A DNA stretch of 64,000 nucleotides from Thermogemmatispora tikiterensis (GTDB lineage Bacteria > Chloroflexota > Ktedonobacteria > Ktedonobacterales > Ktedonobacteraceae). Within the stretch, counting starts at the first letter, position 1; each line of letters begins with the position of its first letter. Below the pieces are notes generated by a model that saw nothing but the letters and a program-made list of their open reading frames with translations, was not told the origin of the DNA and did not search any database. Position numbers and translations under genes: made by a program. This document shows, one piece after another, positions 17,892 to 28,826 of this stretch. The stretch is taken from NCBI RefSeq assembly GCF_003268475.1, contig NZ_MCIF01000002.1:2839382-2903381 (forward strand). Reading direction: 5' to 3'.

Positions 17892-19625
17892 CTAAAAGAC
17901 CGCCGGCTCTGTATACTCACCAAAGACCGCCCGGAAGACATCCATGATCTCGCCCAGGGTCGCATAGGCTTTCACAGCTTCAATAATGGCGGGCATCGTA
18001 TTCTCTGTTCCCTCGGCCACGCGACGCAGATTGTCGAGAGCTTTCCTTACTGCTGCCTGATCTCGCTCTCTGCGCACACGGTTCAGGCGCTCCAGGTGCA
18101 CACGCTCCCCCTCACGATCGATGTAAAGCGTGGGCACTTTCATGTCTTCTTCCATTACGTATTCATTCACGCCAACAATGATACGTTTACGTTGCTCGAT
18201 CTCTTGCTGATAGCGGTAGGCCGATTCAGCAATCTCTCGCTGGAAGAAGCCATTCTGGATACATGCCAGCACTCCCCCTAGCTCTTCGATCCGCCTGATA
18301 TAGTCCCACGCCGCCTGCTCAGTCTCATCGGTCAGCTTCTCTACGAAGTAGGAACCTCCCAGCGGATCAACAGTGTTGGCGACTCCACTCTCGTAGGCAA
18401 TAATCTGTTGAGTGCGCAGGGCGATCAGGGCCGCCTTTTCGGTAGGAAGCGCCAGCGCCTCGTCGAGGGCATTGGTATGGAGCGATTGTGTGCCGCCAAG
18501 GACTGCGGCTAGCGCCTGGATAGTGGTACGTACGATATTATTCTCAGGCTGCTGAGCTGTGAGGGAAACGCCCGCCGTCTGAGCATGACAGCGCAACAGC
18601 CAGGAACGCGGATTTTTGGCCCCGTAGCGCTCGCGCATGAGTTTTGCCCAGATGCGACGTGCCGCGCGGAATTTGGCGATCTCCTCGAAGAAGTCATTAT
18701 GGACATCGAAGAAGAACGAGAGTCGTGGCGCGAATTCATCGATCTTGAGGCCACGCTGGAGCGCTGCTTCTACATAGGTCATGCCGTTGGCAATGGTGAA
18801 AGCCAGCTCCTGGACAGCAGTTGCGCCCGCCTCGCGGATGTGGTAGCCACTGATGCTGACCGTGTTCCAGCGCGGCATGTGGCGCGCTCCAAACTCGATA
18901 GTGTCGACAACAAGGCGGAGGGAAGGCTCTGGCGGAAAGAGAAACTCTTTCTGAGCTATGTATTCTTTGAGAATATCGTTCTGCAGGGTGCCGCCCAGCT
19001 TCTCACGCGGGTAGCCCTGCTTCTCGGCGTTGACGATATACATGGCCCAGATGACCGCCGCCGGGCTGTTGATGGTCATGGAGGTGGTGATGCGATCAAG
19101 CGGCAGATCCTTAAAGAGGATTTCCATGTCGGCCAGCGAGGAGACCGCTACGCCACATTTGCCGAACTCGCCGGCGGCCATCGGATGATCGGTATCATAG
19201 CCGTAGAGCGTGGGCATGTCAAAGGCTGTCGATAGGCCTGTCTGCCCTTGCTGCAAGAGATATTTAAAGCGCGCGTTTGTATCTTCAGCCGTGCCGAAGC
19301 CGGCAAACATGCGCATGGTCCAAGGCTTGGCGCGATACATCGTCGGCTGGACGCCACGAGTAAAAGGATACTCGCCCGGCAGGCCGATATCACGCATATA
19401 ATCCAGGTGGGAAATATCCAGCGGAGTATAGAGGCGTTTGACAGGCACGCTGGAGGTGGTCATAAGGTGCTCTCGCTCGGGCATGCGCTCAAGCGACTGT
19501 TGGAGCGTAGTCTCTTCCCAGCGCCGTTGCTCGGCTGCCAGCCGGTCCAGCTCAGCCTTATCAAAGAGAGTCCCCTGCACTAGACGGGGTTCCTTACCAA
19601 TATCCACAGATTCCTGGTCTAGCAT
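17892..19625 (-). CDS. Methylmalonyl-CoA mutase, catalytic (large) subunit
   Basis: Interconverts methylmalonyl-CoA and succinyl-CoA in propionate or odd-chain metabolism. The substrate-binding barrel is complete: [77 protein letters not shown] and [24 protein letters not shown]. The protein ends after EYTEPAVF with no B12-binding domain, so it is the split type whose cobalamin-binding small subunit is a separate gene, not seen here. The start at 19625 has AGGAG eight bases upstream (577 aa); ATG at 19679 is an alternative. A TACAAT box lies near 19711-19716 on the minus strand without a good -35. Confidence 0.93.
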   Translation of the reverse strand: MLDQESVDIGKEPRLVQGTLFDKAELDRLAAEQRRWEETTLQQSLERMPEREHLMTTSSVPVKRLYTPLDISHLDYMRDIGLPGEYPFTRGVQPTMYRAKPWTMRMFAGFGTAEDTNARFKYLLQQGQTGLSTAFDMPTLYGYDTDHPMAAGEFGKCGVAVSSLADMEILFKDLPLDRITTSMTINSPAAVIWAMYIVNAEKQGYPREKLGGTLQNDILKEYIAQKEFLFPPEPSLRLVVDTIEFGARHMPRWNTVSISGYHIREAGATAVQELAFTIANGMTYVEAALQRGLKIDEFAPRLSFFFDVHNDFFEEIAKFRAARRIWAKLMRERYGAKNPRSWLLRCHAQTAGVSLTAQQPENNIVRTTIQALAAVLGGTQSLHTNALDEALALPTEKAALIALRTQQIIAYESGVANTVDPLGGSYFVEKLTDETEQAAWDYIRRIEELGGVLACIQNGFFQREIAESAYRYQQEIEQRKRIIVGVNEYVMEEDMKVPTLYIDREGERVHLERLNRVRRERDQAAVRKALDNLRRVAEGTENTMPAIIEAVKAYATLGEIMDVFRAVFGEYTEPAVF

Positions 19626-19820
19626 GCCGCTCACTCCTCTTCGTCGAGAACCCTGCGAGACGGCCTGAGCCATTGACATTGCCGTCCCCTGGGACGATTT
19701 CCACAGTTGTATTGTACCATAGGCGCGGTCTCTCAACGCCCCTTTTCTCTCCGGCCAGCGCCCTTTTCCTCCCTATCTCTCTCTCATCCTCCCGTGCTAC
19801 ACTTAGTTTGGAGGGATCTT

Positions 19821-21134
19821 ATGAAACAAGCAGAGCAGAAATCAACCGCTGGTCCAAGCCAGGCAGCTATGTTACCGGAAGAGCAGATTGCTGCTTTGCC
19901 CGCAGCAGGCCGTGATCTCTTCCTAGTTAGCACAGCTCATGCTTTTATTCATGCCATTACAGTATTGATGCCTCTTATTTATCCCCTTATCCAGGAGGAG
20001 TATCATCTCAGCTATACCCAAATTGGCCTGGTAGTCGCTCTTCCCAACGCCCTGGGAGGCCTGCTCCAGGTGGTCTTCGGCCTGGTGAGTCGCTACATCC
20101 TGCGCAAGGTGCTGCTTGGAGTCGGCGCCATCCTTGGTGGCTTGAGCACCTTTCTGACGGGCACAATCAACGGTTTCTGGCCTTTGATGGCCTGGAGCAC
20201 AGCTTTTCGTCTGGCTACTGCTCCTCAACATCCCGTCGGTAGCTCCTATCTGACCGATCGCTATGGCCAGCGCCGGCATGGCTATGCTTTGGCCTGGCAT
20301 ATCGCCGGCGGCAATATAGGCACGCTGGCTGTCCCCTTTATCGCCGGTCCTCTCCTGGGACTTTGGGGTTGGCGTCCTTTGCTCTATGTGGCCGCTTTGC
20401 CAGGCATCCTGATTGGCATCGCCATTCTGATTCTGCTTGAAGAGGGCGGACCGCTCGACCGGCGTAGTCGTCTCCGGCAGCAGCCAGCTCGTAGCCTTGC
20501 CCTGCGCGGGCGCGCTCTGATCCAGACGGGCAAAAGTCTGCTGCTTCCGCTGCGTGATCGCACGTTGCTCATCATCATGGCTGTTTCCATTATCGCCGCC
20601 GGCGGCCGTGGCCTGGGCAATGTTACAACCTATGTCCCCCTTTATTTGCAGAATGTTCGCCATATTGACAGTCGTCTTCAGGGTGTTCTCCTGACCTTGC
20701 TGCTCCTCGGCAGCGTGATCGGGCCACTATTAGGTGGACGGCTTTCGGATCGCCTGGGGCGCCGTCCTATGCTCTATCTATTCTACGGTGCCTCAGCTGT
20801 CATGACGTTCCTCTTTATCGAGCTTGCTCGGCCAGGTATGCCCTTCTGGCTCATCCCACCGGCTTTGTTGCTGATGGGCCTGGCTGTCTATGCCGAGGCT
20901 CCTTTGCTCCAGGCATACCTGGCCGATTCGGCCAGCCGCGATCTGCGCGACAATGCCTTCAGCCTGTATTTCGCCCTCGCCTTTGGCGTTGGCTCTGCCT
21001 GGGGAGGCATCATCGGCTGGCTCATTGATCAGTTTGGCTTTCAGCTCGCCTTTATCGTGATGGCCATTTCCTACCTCCTGGCCGGGAGCCTGCTGACTTT
21101 GATCCGTCAGCAGCCAACAACCAGCGAGCGCTGA
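19821..21134 (+). CDS. MFS transporter (fosmidomycin-resistance-like)
   Basis: 437 aa from the ATG at 19821, preceded by GGAGG. About 12 TM segments, with RYGQRRHGYALAWHIAGGNIG after TM4 and the second-half motif GGRLSDRLGRRPMLY typical of MFS. The order and spacing resemble Fsr/YfkF-type exporters, but the substrate cannot be read from sequence. It is divergent from the mutase gene and convergent with the gene ending at 21210. A TGC-TACACT box at 19795-19803 lies very close to the RBS and may be its promoter. Confidence 0.88.
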   Translation: MKQAEQKSTAGPSQAAMLPEEQIAALPAAGRDLFLVSTAHAFIHAITVLMPLIYPLIQEEYHLSYTQIGLVVALPNALGGLLQVVFGLVSRYILRKVLLGVGAILGGLSTFLTGTINGFWPLMAWSTAFRLATAPQHPVGSSYLTDRYGQRRHGYALAWHIAGGNIGTLAVPFIAGPLLGLWGWRPLLYVAALPGILIGIAILILLEEGGPLDRRSRLRQQPARSLALRGRALIQTGKSLLLPLRDRTLLIIMAVSIIAAGGRGLGNVTTYVPLYLQNVRHIDSRLQGVLLTLLLLGSVIGPLLGGRLSDRLGRRPMLYLFYGASAVMTFLFIELARPGMPFWLIPPALLLMGLAVYAEAPLLQAYLADSASRDLRDNAFSLYFALAFGVGSAWGGIIGWLIDQFGFQLAFIVMAISYLLAGSLLTLIRQQPTTSER

Positions 21135-21209
21135 ACAGTTCTGCTGCTCGCCTTCCTCTGTCTCCGAAGCAGAGCTGGGAGGCTCCCTCTTAGGGGAAGA
21201 GCAGAGCCG

Positions 21210-22568
21210 TCATACAGGTTGGATTACCGCCAGCAGGGCATTCAGCGCACATCCCATCGCCTCCGAGGTGAAATAGTCTTCTTTGCCGATGCCGGCTCCG
21301 GGCTTGCTCACGTAGACCTGAAAATCAGCTGTCAAACGATAGAAGTAGCCATGATAGGTGTGCTCGTAAAACGGCCCTAGCAGCAAGGCAATAAGAGCAT
21401 GTTCCTCGTTGAGGAATGGGAGCGCAACCTGGGCATCATAGAGTCGAAGGCCGCTCAGCGTTAGGCACTGAGCACGTGTCTCTTTATAATCGCGGATAAC
21501 GCTCCCGTCTCTCAGGTGGAGAGCGAAGTACAAACCGCCATGCTGTCGGTCCCAGAGACCGCTGGTGACGAAGAGGCTCTGGAGCAATGTGCCTGCGAGA
21601 GAAAGGTACTGGTGTTGACCGGTGAGCTGATAGGCCAGGGCCAGCGCTGAGACTGCCTCTCCAGCGGAAGCTGCTCTGACTTCATCGCTTTGGGGTCGAT
21701 CAGAGCCTGCGGGTCCGGCCACCATGTTCTCATAGAGCAAGTGCCTCTGGGGATCAAAGGCCACGCTGATGACGTGTTCCAGCGTCCGCTCACCGGCTTC
21801 TCTCCAGGCTGGCACTTGCCAGCGTTTTCCTGCATCAATGAGAGCGGCGCCGCACTCTAGCGCATGGACAGTGTTATAGCCAAACGGTTGATGGCGCCGA
21901 TCATAGACGGTTCCGACCAGCGGATCATACCAGAAGCGATAGAAACGCTCGACCAAGGCCCGCGCTTCCCCCAACAGAGAGGCGTCATGCAAGGAGAGCG
22001 CCACTGAGAGGAGAGAGAAGTAGATCCAGCCCTTGGGCAGATTATAATCTTGAAAATCGCGTCTGACCACGGCCAGTATTCGCTGGAGGTCAGCCTGATA
22101 GCTCGCTCTGCCAGGGTTGAGATGCTGATAGCTGCTCAAAGCATTCAGATAGAGCAGATCGACCTGGGGATCATGCTTTTCCAGCGTCTCCCCTTGCGGA
22201 CCGGGGCGAACGGCATTGACACGCTTTGGATCGATCATCTTCCAGTTGATGAAAAGGCCGCCAGTGCGCCGGCCATGCGTCCTGGCCAGTGGATTCCAGG
22301 CATGTTCATGCATACTCTCCAGCACCTGTTCGATCACTGCCTTAGCCTGCTCGCGCCACCCAGGCAACAAAGCCAGGGAGGTCGCAGCTGCGACGAGGCC
22401 CCGACCCGGACTGGGGGTAGGGCTGGCTCCTAAGAGCAGGGGTGGATGGGGAAACTGCTCCCAGAGCGGGGCACAGCTCACAATATAGCCAGCCGCGGTC
22501 AGGATTACCCAGAGCACAATCACAATCCATACAATAGTTCGCAATAACCTGTACAGTTTCTTTCGCAT
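21210..22568 (-). CDS. Membrane-anchored alpha/alpha-barrel-like protein
   Basis: 452 aa from the ATG at 22568, which has GGAGGG upstream; longer frames run into the previous gene. One N-terminal TM helix (about residues 8-30) with positive residues before it predicts an external C-terminal domain. The rest is helical, with repeated motifs such as GGLFINW, NTVHALECGAALIDAG, EAVSALALAYQLTGQHQYLSLA and GGLYFAL. These resemble (alpha/alpha)6 toroids of N-acylglucosamine 2-epimerase, GH76 or YyaL-type proteins. Function unknown; carbohydrate processing outside the cell is an inference from fold and from its place 22 bp after the GT-C gene. Confidence 0.72.
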   Translation of the reverse strand: MRKKLYRLLRTIVWIVIVLWVILTAAGYIVSCAPLWEQFPHPPLLLGASPTPSPGRGLVAAATSLALLPGWREQAKAVIEQVLESMHEHAWNPLARTHGRRTGGLFINWKMIDPKRVNAVRPGPQGETLEKHDPQVDLLYLNALSSYQHLNPGRASYQADLQRILAVVRRDFQDYNLPKGWIYFSLLSVALSLHDASLLGEARALVERFYRFWYDPLVGTVYDRRHQPFGYNTVHALECGAALIDAGKRWQVPAWREAGERTLEHVISVAFDPQRHLLYENMVAGPAGSDRPQSDEVRAASAGEAVSALALAYQLTGQHQYLSLAGTLLQSLFVTSGLWDRQHGGLYFALHLRDGSVIRDYKETRAQCLTLSGLRLYDAQVALPFLNEEHALIALLLGPFYEHTYHGYFYRLTADFQVYVSKPGAGIGKEDYFTSEAMGCALNALLAVIQPV

Positions 22569-22590
22569 AGAATTAGACCCTCCGAAATAG

Positions 22591-25500
22591 CTAACCGCCG
22601 CGCAGATAAAGAGCCGATGCATACCCCTCAAAGACCAGGTGCACATCGGGCGGAAAGACAAAGCGCTTTCTGACAGCAGACTCATATGGCCCGCCATCTG
22701 AGACAATCCAGACCCGCGGGTGCTCAGCCAGCACCGCTGTGAAATCTTCCTGGTTGAGAAGTGCCTCCGCCGCAGAGGCGGTTTCGATAATATGCCCCCG
22801 CTGTTCCATGAGATAGAGGGCACGATCAATGGAGAAAAAGTAATCGACCTGCCCTACATAGTAGCGTACACAGTTGGCAGGAGCTACCGCAATTACCACG
22901 TCCCCTCGGCGTAGGTGTTGCCTTAGATAAGCTCCTGCAATATCGTAGTCAGCATAGTGACGATGATAGGGCAGGCCCAGCAGCCGGCTCAGGAACAGAT
23001 TGCTTGTGTTCATGGCTATCAACGGCGCAATCAAGAGGAGGGCACATAGCAGGCCCGAGCTTCCTACCAGGAACAGGCGCTGCACTTCTGTGGCGCGCTT
23101 CCAGCTCCGGTCAGACGTTCCAGAGCTTGTCTTTACCAAAGTCATTGTTAGCCTTCCAAGAGCCTGCATTAGCTCGCTTGCTCCGTAGGCGCTCAGCAGG
23201 TAATAGCAAGGCAGCAATGGATAGAGGTAGCGATCAGCCTGAAGCGTGAAGCCATAGATCAACGTGAGCCAGGAGGCCAGCAAAAACAAGAGGCAGTAGC
23301 AAGCACGCGGCTCTTTTCTGCGCACGGCCTGGAGGCAGCCTAGCACCATGCTCACGGAACTGAGGAGGAGCCAGGGCGTCCGTCCACTTGTGACAGGCGA
23401 AAACAGCATTTCTGCATAGAAGATGACGTTGTCTAAGGTGAAATGGACGAGGGGACGCTGCGAAGCATCTGTTCCAAGAACAGGCGGATGGCTACCATGA
23501 GCGAGCAGGAGCTGGAAGCCGATACCGACTCCACAGAGCAGAGCCGCTCGTTGCCAGGAAGGCGAGCGACAAAGGGCTGCCAGGCTGAGCTTGGTCCGGT
23601 CTCTGCAGCAGAGAGTGCAAAGCAGCAGCGCTGGTAGTATGATGAAGGTTTCCTCATGGCTTAGATAGGTTGCCAACAGGCTGAGTGCCGCTCCGTAGAT
23701 GAGGCGCGAGCGTGCCTGGTGCTGTAGACAGATATAAAAAAGCAACAAGGTTAAAAGAGTAAAGAGTTGCGCTTGCTGATACATACGCATCTGACGTGAC
23801 CAGACCCAGGCCAGCGGTGAGCAGACCAGCATAGCCGTGGCGAGCCAGGCCACGCGGCGAGAGAAGAAGTAACAGCCTGCCAGGTAGAGCAAAGGCAGGC
23901 AGAGAAGATACTCCCCAACGCTGATTGCGCGCGTTATCTCTGGGCGATCGCCGAAGAGCAGACTCCAGGCGGCCAGCAGATAAGAATAGAGCTCAGCTTT
24001 GGTGTAGAGGAAACCCGAGGGGAAGAGTGGCCAGCCAGTGGCCAAGATACCATGTGCGGCATAGTAGCTAGAAAGCTCATCCTGCCAGTAAGGCTCGTAA
24101 GAGAGCTGGTAGCTTGATAGGGGCACAGCCATGACCATGAGTGGGAGGATGGTTACCCAGAAGCGCCAGGATCGCCAGGAGGAGCGAGAGATCGACCGCC
24201 AACACAGCGACAAGCGTCGACCCCATCTCTGCGGCTGGCTCCTCCCTTCTGAACCTACACCAATACTCACCTCCTCGCCGGACTCACTGGCGCTGCTCTC
24301 GCTGCTCTCGCTGGCCTGCCAGGCACCTGCCTGGGGGCGAGCCTGAGATCTACGACTGTCCCACCAGATTGCCCAGGCAAGCACAGCGTAGCCCAGGAGG
24401 AGGAGTGTGCCCAGCGACCAGAGCCAGGGCCAGGTATATGGCCGGAGGTGTGGAAGCGCTGGAGTGTAGGCCAGCACTGTCAATAGCCCTGCCAGCGTCA
24501 GCGGTGGGAGTACGGCCAGGCTTAATCGTCTCCAGAGCACTTGAGGAGCGGCAGAGCACCCGATCGCGAGCCACGGACCCAGCCCAACCCAGGGCAGCCA
24601 AACACCGGCTACCGCCCCACAGAGGACCATCCAGCCGTTGGCAGGCATGGAGAGTAGAGAAGGCGAGACGACAGCGATGGTGGTCAGGTATGGGAGGAAC
24701 GAGGGAGCTGAAGGAATTTCGAGAGAGGCTGGGGGCCAGCGATGCGGCGCCTGTTCGGCGTCCAGCCGTTCACAAGCTTGATGGTCGGCCAGGCGCCAGG
24801 CCCCTGATGGCTCCAGCCACAGTGGTTGACCCCCGCTTTTCTCAACGACGACATCGGTCAGCACCGCCACCTTCCTGAAGAGCTGCTCCATCTGCCCTTC
24901 GGCTGGCGGTACTTGAAGAACTGCATGGATAGAGAGCGTATTGTGCCCGGCATGCAGCCAGGACGAGATGTCATACAGCGTGACCGCAAGCCCGGCCTGA
25001 TAGCCCCCTGAACGAGGAAACTGTTTGAAAGGCAGAGACTGGATCCCCCCAGCGAGGGTCGTCAGCAACTTCCCATTGAGATAGATACTCGTCTGGACAG
25101 GACTTCCAAGACGTAACCAGGTCCTGGTCGCTTCCTCTGGTATGTCGAGAAGCCTGGCAAAGCACACGTCCGAGCTGTCAGCTCTAAGCCAGAGGTGAGG
25201 CAGGGGCTGCTGATAGGGATGGGGATCAAATGCAAGGGAAGGCGAAGGGCCAGCTTCTGCTGGCAGAACTCTCGCCCGCTGCCAGTCGGTCGCGTCGAAG
25301 TCGGGTAGGCTCCAGGCATTGACCGTAACTGCATTACGGCGATGGGCCAGACCACTCTGAGCGGTGGCACGCCAGCTCCCTCCCGAGTTATAGCGGTAGG
25401 TCCTTATCCCATTCCTGATCTCCAGCAAAGCTTTCAGAGCCGGTAGCTGCAGGTCAGCATTGGCCACGCGCACCGCGATGGTATTCACGCCGATGCGCAG

Positions 25501-25935
25501 GGCGCGACGTATATCATAAAGCAAGGCGTGCGAGGCGAACTGGCCGTTAGTGTTGCCCAGTGGCACGCCATTGACAGCCAGAGCAAAAGTCTGCCGCGCC
25601 GCTACCGTCAGAATCGCTTCCTCTGGCCAGCTATTGAGCTGTAGAGTGTAACGAAAGTAGGCAACCGGTGCGCTACTATCAGCCGCTGCAATCCACCGAG
25701 CATCTCCCCAACCAGGATCAAAGTCTCCAGGCTGGGGGACCAGAGCGACTTGCCAGGTAAACCACACTGCCCCTAACATGGCCAGCAGTAGTAAGCAGAG
25801 AGTATCAAGGCTGGGAAGGAGCTGGCGACGAGACCAGCCAGAGAAGCGAAGAGGTCTTTGTCTGGCCAGCGGCTCAGTACGCGATAACGCTATCCGCCTG
25901 ACCAGTACGCGCCCCAAGTAGCAACGATCGAACAT
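22591..25935 (-). CDS. GT-C glycosyltransferase fused to galactose-binding-like domains
   Basis: 1114 aa. After one TM helix (about 45-65), residues ~75-175 ([20 protein letters not shown], then [15 protein letters not shown] and [15 protein letters not shown]) resemble the N-terminal beta-sandwich of alpha-L-rhamnosidases. A second similar sandwich follows (~245-345, SIYLNGKL...[11 protein letters not shown]). TM helices then lead into a PMT/ArnT-like GT-C core whose first external loop has the acidic pair in [17 protein letters not shown], followed by ~10 more helices and a C-terminal soluble part. GT-C enzymes use lipid-phosphate sugars outside the membrane, so transfer to a protein or glycan is inferred. 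The fused lectin-like part is unusual. Confidence 0.78.
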
Positions 25936-26024
25936 AAAACCCTACGACCATCCCTTTCTTTTGATTTGCCCCTTTATTAATGGATGACAATACTCATTTA
26001 TGCTGTTCCACCACTCAATACCCT

Positions 26025-27449
26025 TTAGTGCAAGCCAGAGAGGGCCTCACGAGCCGTGTTATTGTGATATTCAGGATCAAGCGCAAGCGCTATCTGCAAA
26101 GCCTCTCTCCCCTCAGTGGAGCGTCCTAAAGCAATCTCAGCCAGACCTATATAGGTATAGGCAGAGGAACGAAGGTCATTATCGGAGGAGAGCCTCAGCC
26201 CTATCCCCATCTCAGCCAGGCAGCCCTGATAGTTATGCAGCTCGTAATCGGCTCTTCCAAGCAGGTAGTGAGCATAGAGACTATCTGGATTGACCTGCGC
26301 GAGCTGCCTCAGCCAGGCCTGAGCCATGATCAACCTGTGGTTCCGCTCTGGGGCATCCCCTGAGAGCGTGCTGGAGGGCCAGGCAGCCTCTACCAGCCCT
26401 TCTAACGCCTCGCTGAGAGCTGTGGTCAGCCACGGCTCAGGAAGGTCTTTCTTCTGCTGCTGCGTATGTGTCAACCAGTACGGGAAAAGCAGTTGATAGG
26501 CACGCAGGTAGGCCCGTTGCTGCAGCAAAGAGTGAGCCGCCGCAAAGCTCACCACCTCCGCTTGTGAGTGCGCCTCTAGTCCAAAGAGAGTCTGGCCGAG
26601 CTGCTCCTCATAGGTCGCAGAGCCGACAACGGCAGGGACCAGCCAGCGGGTAGTCTCCAGCCATCCGAGAGCCTGCTGATACTCCCCGGCAGCGATAGCC
26701 AGGTCTGTTTGCCATGTAGCCAGCAGAGACCAGAGCGGCGCGATCAGAGCAGGCAGCAGGCTTGCTCCTAGCAACACCGACAAACAGAGCGGACGCCAGG
26801 AGAGCGCCGGCCCAAGCAACCAGGGTCTTACCCTGGGGTTCGGTTGTCTGCGGCCTGGTTGTCGGAACCACAGGCTCAGGCCAATCAAAGGCAGGGCAGC
26901 CCCTGGACGAAGCTGGTCTACCAGCAAGACGACGCGCCAATGGAGTGCTGCCATATCCAAAGCAAAAGGAGCTGTCACGGGGAGCCAGTCTCGAGGGAGA
27001 TTGTAGCCCAAGTGACGCAGGATAAGCTGGGCTTCCAGCTTATGATAAGCCAGCAGATCGCCCTGCTGAGTATCGACCGCAGTAAAGTGCAGCAAGAATA
27101 GGCAGAGTGGCACTAAACAGCTGGCACCAGCCAGACGATAGCGCCATAGACAGCGATCGACGAAGGGTCTCAAGGTGCAGCCGAGGCAGAGCAAAGCCGC
27201 CATGCAAGAGCCTGCCCCAACACTTGTCAGCGCAGCCCCAACCGTGCCGGGGGCCGTCAACGACCAGGCTGGCACCAGCGGCGTTTGCCAGGGAGAGCAG
27301 CCACCTCGCAAAGGGTCCGCTAGCCACGGCAAGCCACTCGCTCCTAGCATCAAAACACAGGCCAGCAACAATCTACCACGAGTATCCTCCCACTCCCGCC
27401 AGGGCCATTGCCTCAACTCCCTCAGCAAAGCCGCGATCTTCTGCATCAT
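26025..27449 (-). CDS. Multi-TM protein with C-terminal TPR-like repeats
   Basis: 474 aa. The N-terminal half has about six or seven hydrophobic segments, the last near residues 205-235. The C-terminal half is helical, ending with TPR-type units (SLYAHYLLGRADYELHNYQGCL; SAYTYIGLAEIALGRSTEGREAL). I do not recognise the family. The layout recalls O-antigen ligase-associated or exosortase-associated TPR membrane proteins, but no ligase signature is visible. It sits inside the surface-glycan cluster between the HlyD-like and GT-C genes, and has its own AT-rich promoter region. Confidence 0.72.
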   Translation of the reverse strand: MMQKIAALLRELRQWPWREWEDTRGRLLLACVLMLGASGLPWLADPLRGGCSPWQTPLVPAWSLTAPGTVGAALTSVGAGSCMAALLCLGCTLRPFVDRCLWRYRLAGASCLVPLCLFLLHFTAVDTQQGDLLAYHKLEAQLILRHLGYNLPRDWLPVTAPFALDMAALHWRVVLLVDQLRPGAALPLIGLSLWFRQPGRRQPNPRVRPWLLGPALSWRPLCLSVLLGASLLPALIAPLWSLLATWQTDLAIAAGEYQQALGWLETTRWLVPAVVGSATYEEQLGQTLFGLEAHSQAEVVSFAAAHSLLQQRAYLRAYQLLFPYWLTHTQQQKKDLPEPWLTTALSEALEGLVEAAWPSSTLSGDAPERNHRLIMAQAWLRQLAQVNPDSLYAHYLLGRADYELHNYQGCLAEMGIGLRLSSDNDLRSSAYTYIGLAEIALGRSTEGREALQIALALDPEYHNNTAREALSGLH

Positions 27450-27468
27450 TTTGCCGTATTTATTACTT

Positions 27469-27498
27469 ATAATACTTATATATCAGTTAAACCATCAA
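27469..27498 (-). promoter_or_regulatory. Promoter of the TM-TPR gene
   Basis: Minus strand: -35 TTGATG (27493-27498), 18-bp spacer, -10 TATTAT (27469-27474), in a sharply AT-rich 45-bp gap. The -35 overlaps the stop codon of the HlyD-like gene, and the predicted start is ~13 bases before the ATG. Confidence 0.42.
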
Positions 27499-28823
27499 TA
27501 TTTCTCAATTCTCACTACGCGTACCTCTTGTCCATTGCGGAGATCAGCGAGACCCACCAGAACGACCAGATCTCCGCTGTGCAGGCCAACGTCAATAAAG
27601 ACCCTGGCAGATGAGCGAGCAATCACATGCACTGAGCGCAGATAAGCTCGCTGCCGCTGCACAACAAAGACGGCTGGAACCAGATCCAGATCGAGCACCG
27701 CCAGGCGTGGCAATCCCAGCATGCTCCCCTTTACAGCAATGCGCACAAAGACACTCATGCCGGGCAAAAGAACCCCACTCTGGTTATCCAGCACTACCCA
27801 CACCTCGAAGGTATCTGTCTGCGGATCAGCACGCGGCACAATGGTTAGCACCACACCTCTGAGGGTCGGGGCTGGCCCTGCCAGGGCAAAGACCTCCGCG
27901 GGCTGCCCGGCATGGATCAGTCCAAGAGCCTTCAATGGCAGTTTGGCGTGAACTACCACTCTGGATTGATCACTGATCGTGAGCAAGGAGGCATTGGCCG
28001 AGAAGGACTGGCCTGCCACGATATTGACCGCTGTCACAACGCCACTTAGCGGAGCCAAAAGACAATTCCCTGAGAGGAAGGAAGAGGAACGAGCCTGCAG
28101 GGTTTCATATCTGCTTCTGGCCAGCGCATAGCGCTGACGCGCTTGAGCCACAGCAGCCGAATTGCCGCTGGTCATCACTGCTTGCAAGTAACTCTCCGCT
28201 GCTGTCAGCTCGTCCCAGGCCAACTTCAGCTGTAGAGACAACTCAAGCGGATCAAGGCGCAATACAGCCTGACCAGTGCGGACAGAGTCGCCCACTTTGA
28301 CCAGTACGGTATCAACTTTGCCCGCAAAGGGCAGAGAGAGCACAAGCTGCCTTTGGGGATAGACCAGTCCTTCACCTCCCAGGCTCTGATCGTAATCCTG
28401 ACTCTGAGCCTGATAAAGCACCACTGCTGGTACAGACGAGCGTAGAGAGAACAACAGGCCAAGCAAGAGTAAGACGAGCAGGCCGCCGCTCATGAGAACC
28501 AATCGTAAGCGGGGACCAGCTCGATGCCGCCAGGTGCCTGGAAGGACCCGCAAACGCAGGGTCGGGACCAGCCAGAGCGGTGTCTTCGACGACTCACTAG
28601 CATCCAACGTCGGCAAAGATTGCGGAACGAAAGCCCTCCGTGGGGCCAGGGCAGCGTTCCCCTCAGCTCTAGCGTGCTCGTCAGTTGCTGCCTCTGCTGC
28701 TGATCTCGGAGGGAGAGGCAGAACAAGAGTGGCATCCTCATCGTCGAAGTAAAAACGCACCTGAGACGAAGGCACTCCGACGCCGGGCTTAAACTGGCGC
28801 CGCTTGGCAGGCTGCTGAGCCAT
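27495..28823 (-). CDS. HlyD/RND-type membrane fusion (adaptor) protein
   Basis: 442 aa. A cytoplasmic Pro/Ala-rich N-terminus (~105 residues) precedes a TM helix (LRLVLMSGGLLVLLLLGLLFSL). Next come a split biotinyl-lipoyl domain (LPFAGKVDTVLVKVGDSVRTGQAVLRLDPLE...CLLAPLSGVVTAVNIVAGQ) flanking a short helical hairpin, then beta-barrel and membrane-proximal domains. These are the marks of periplasmic adaptor proteins. No ABC or RND partner lies next to it; neighbours are glycan genes. It may work with the adjacent membrane proteins in exporting polysaccharide or a surface protein. The upstream gene ends 3 bp before its ATG. Confidence 0.85.
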   Translation of the reverse strand: MAQQPAKRRQFKPGVGVPSSQVRFYFDDEDATLVLPLPPRSAAEAATDEHARAEGNAALAPRRAFVPQSLPTLDASESSKTPLWLVPTLRLRVLPGTWRHRAGPRLRLVLMSGGLLVLLLLGLLFSLRSSVPAVVLYQAQSQDYDQSLGGEGLVYPQRQLVLSLPFAGKVDTVLVKVGDSVRTGQAVLRLDPLELSLQLKLAWDELTAAESYLQAVMTSGNSAAVAQARQRYALARSRYETLQARSSSFLSGNCLLAPLSGVVTAVNIVAGQSFSANASLLTISDQSRVVVHAKLPLKALGLIHAGQPAEVFALAGPAPTLRGVVLTIVPRADPQTDTFEVWVVLDNQSGVLLPGMSVFVRIAVKGSMLGLPRLAVLDLDLVPAVFVVQRQRAYLRSVHVIARSSARVFIDVGLHSGDLVVLVGLADLRNGQEVRVVRIEKY

Positions 28824-28826
28824 TGC

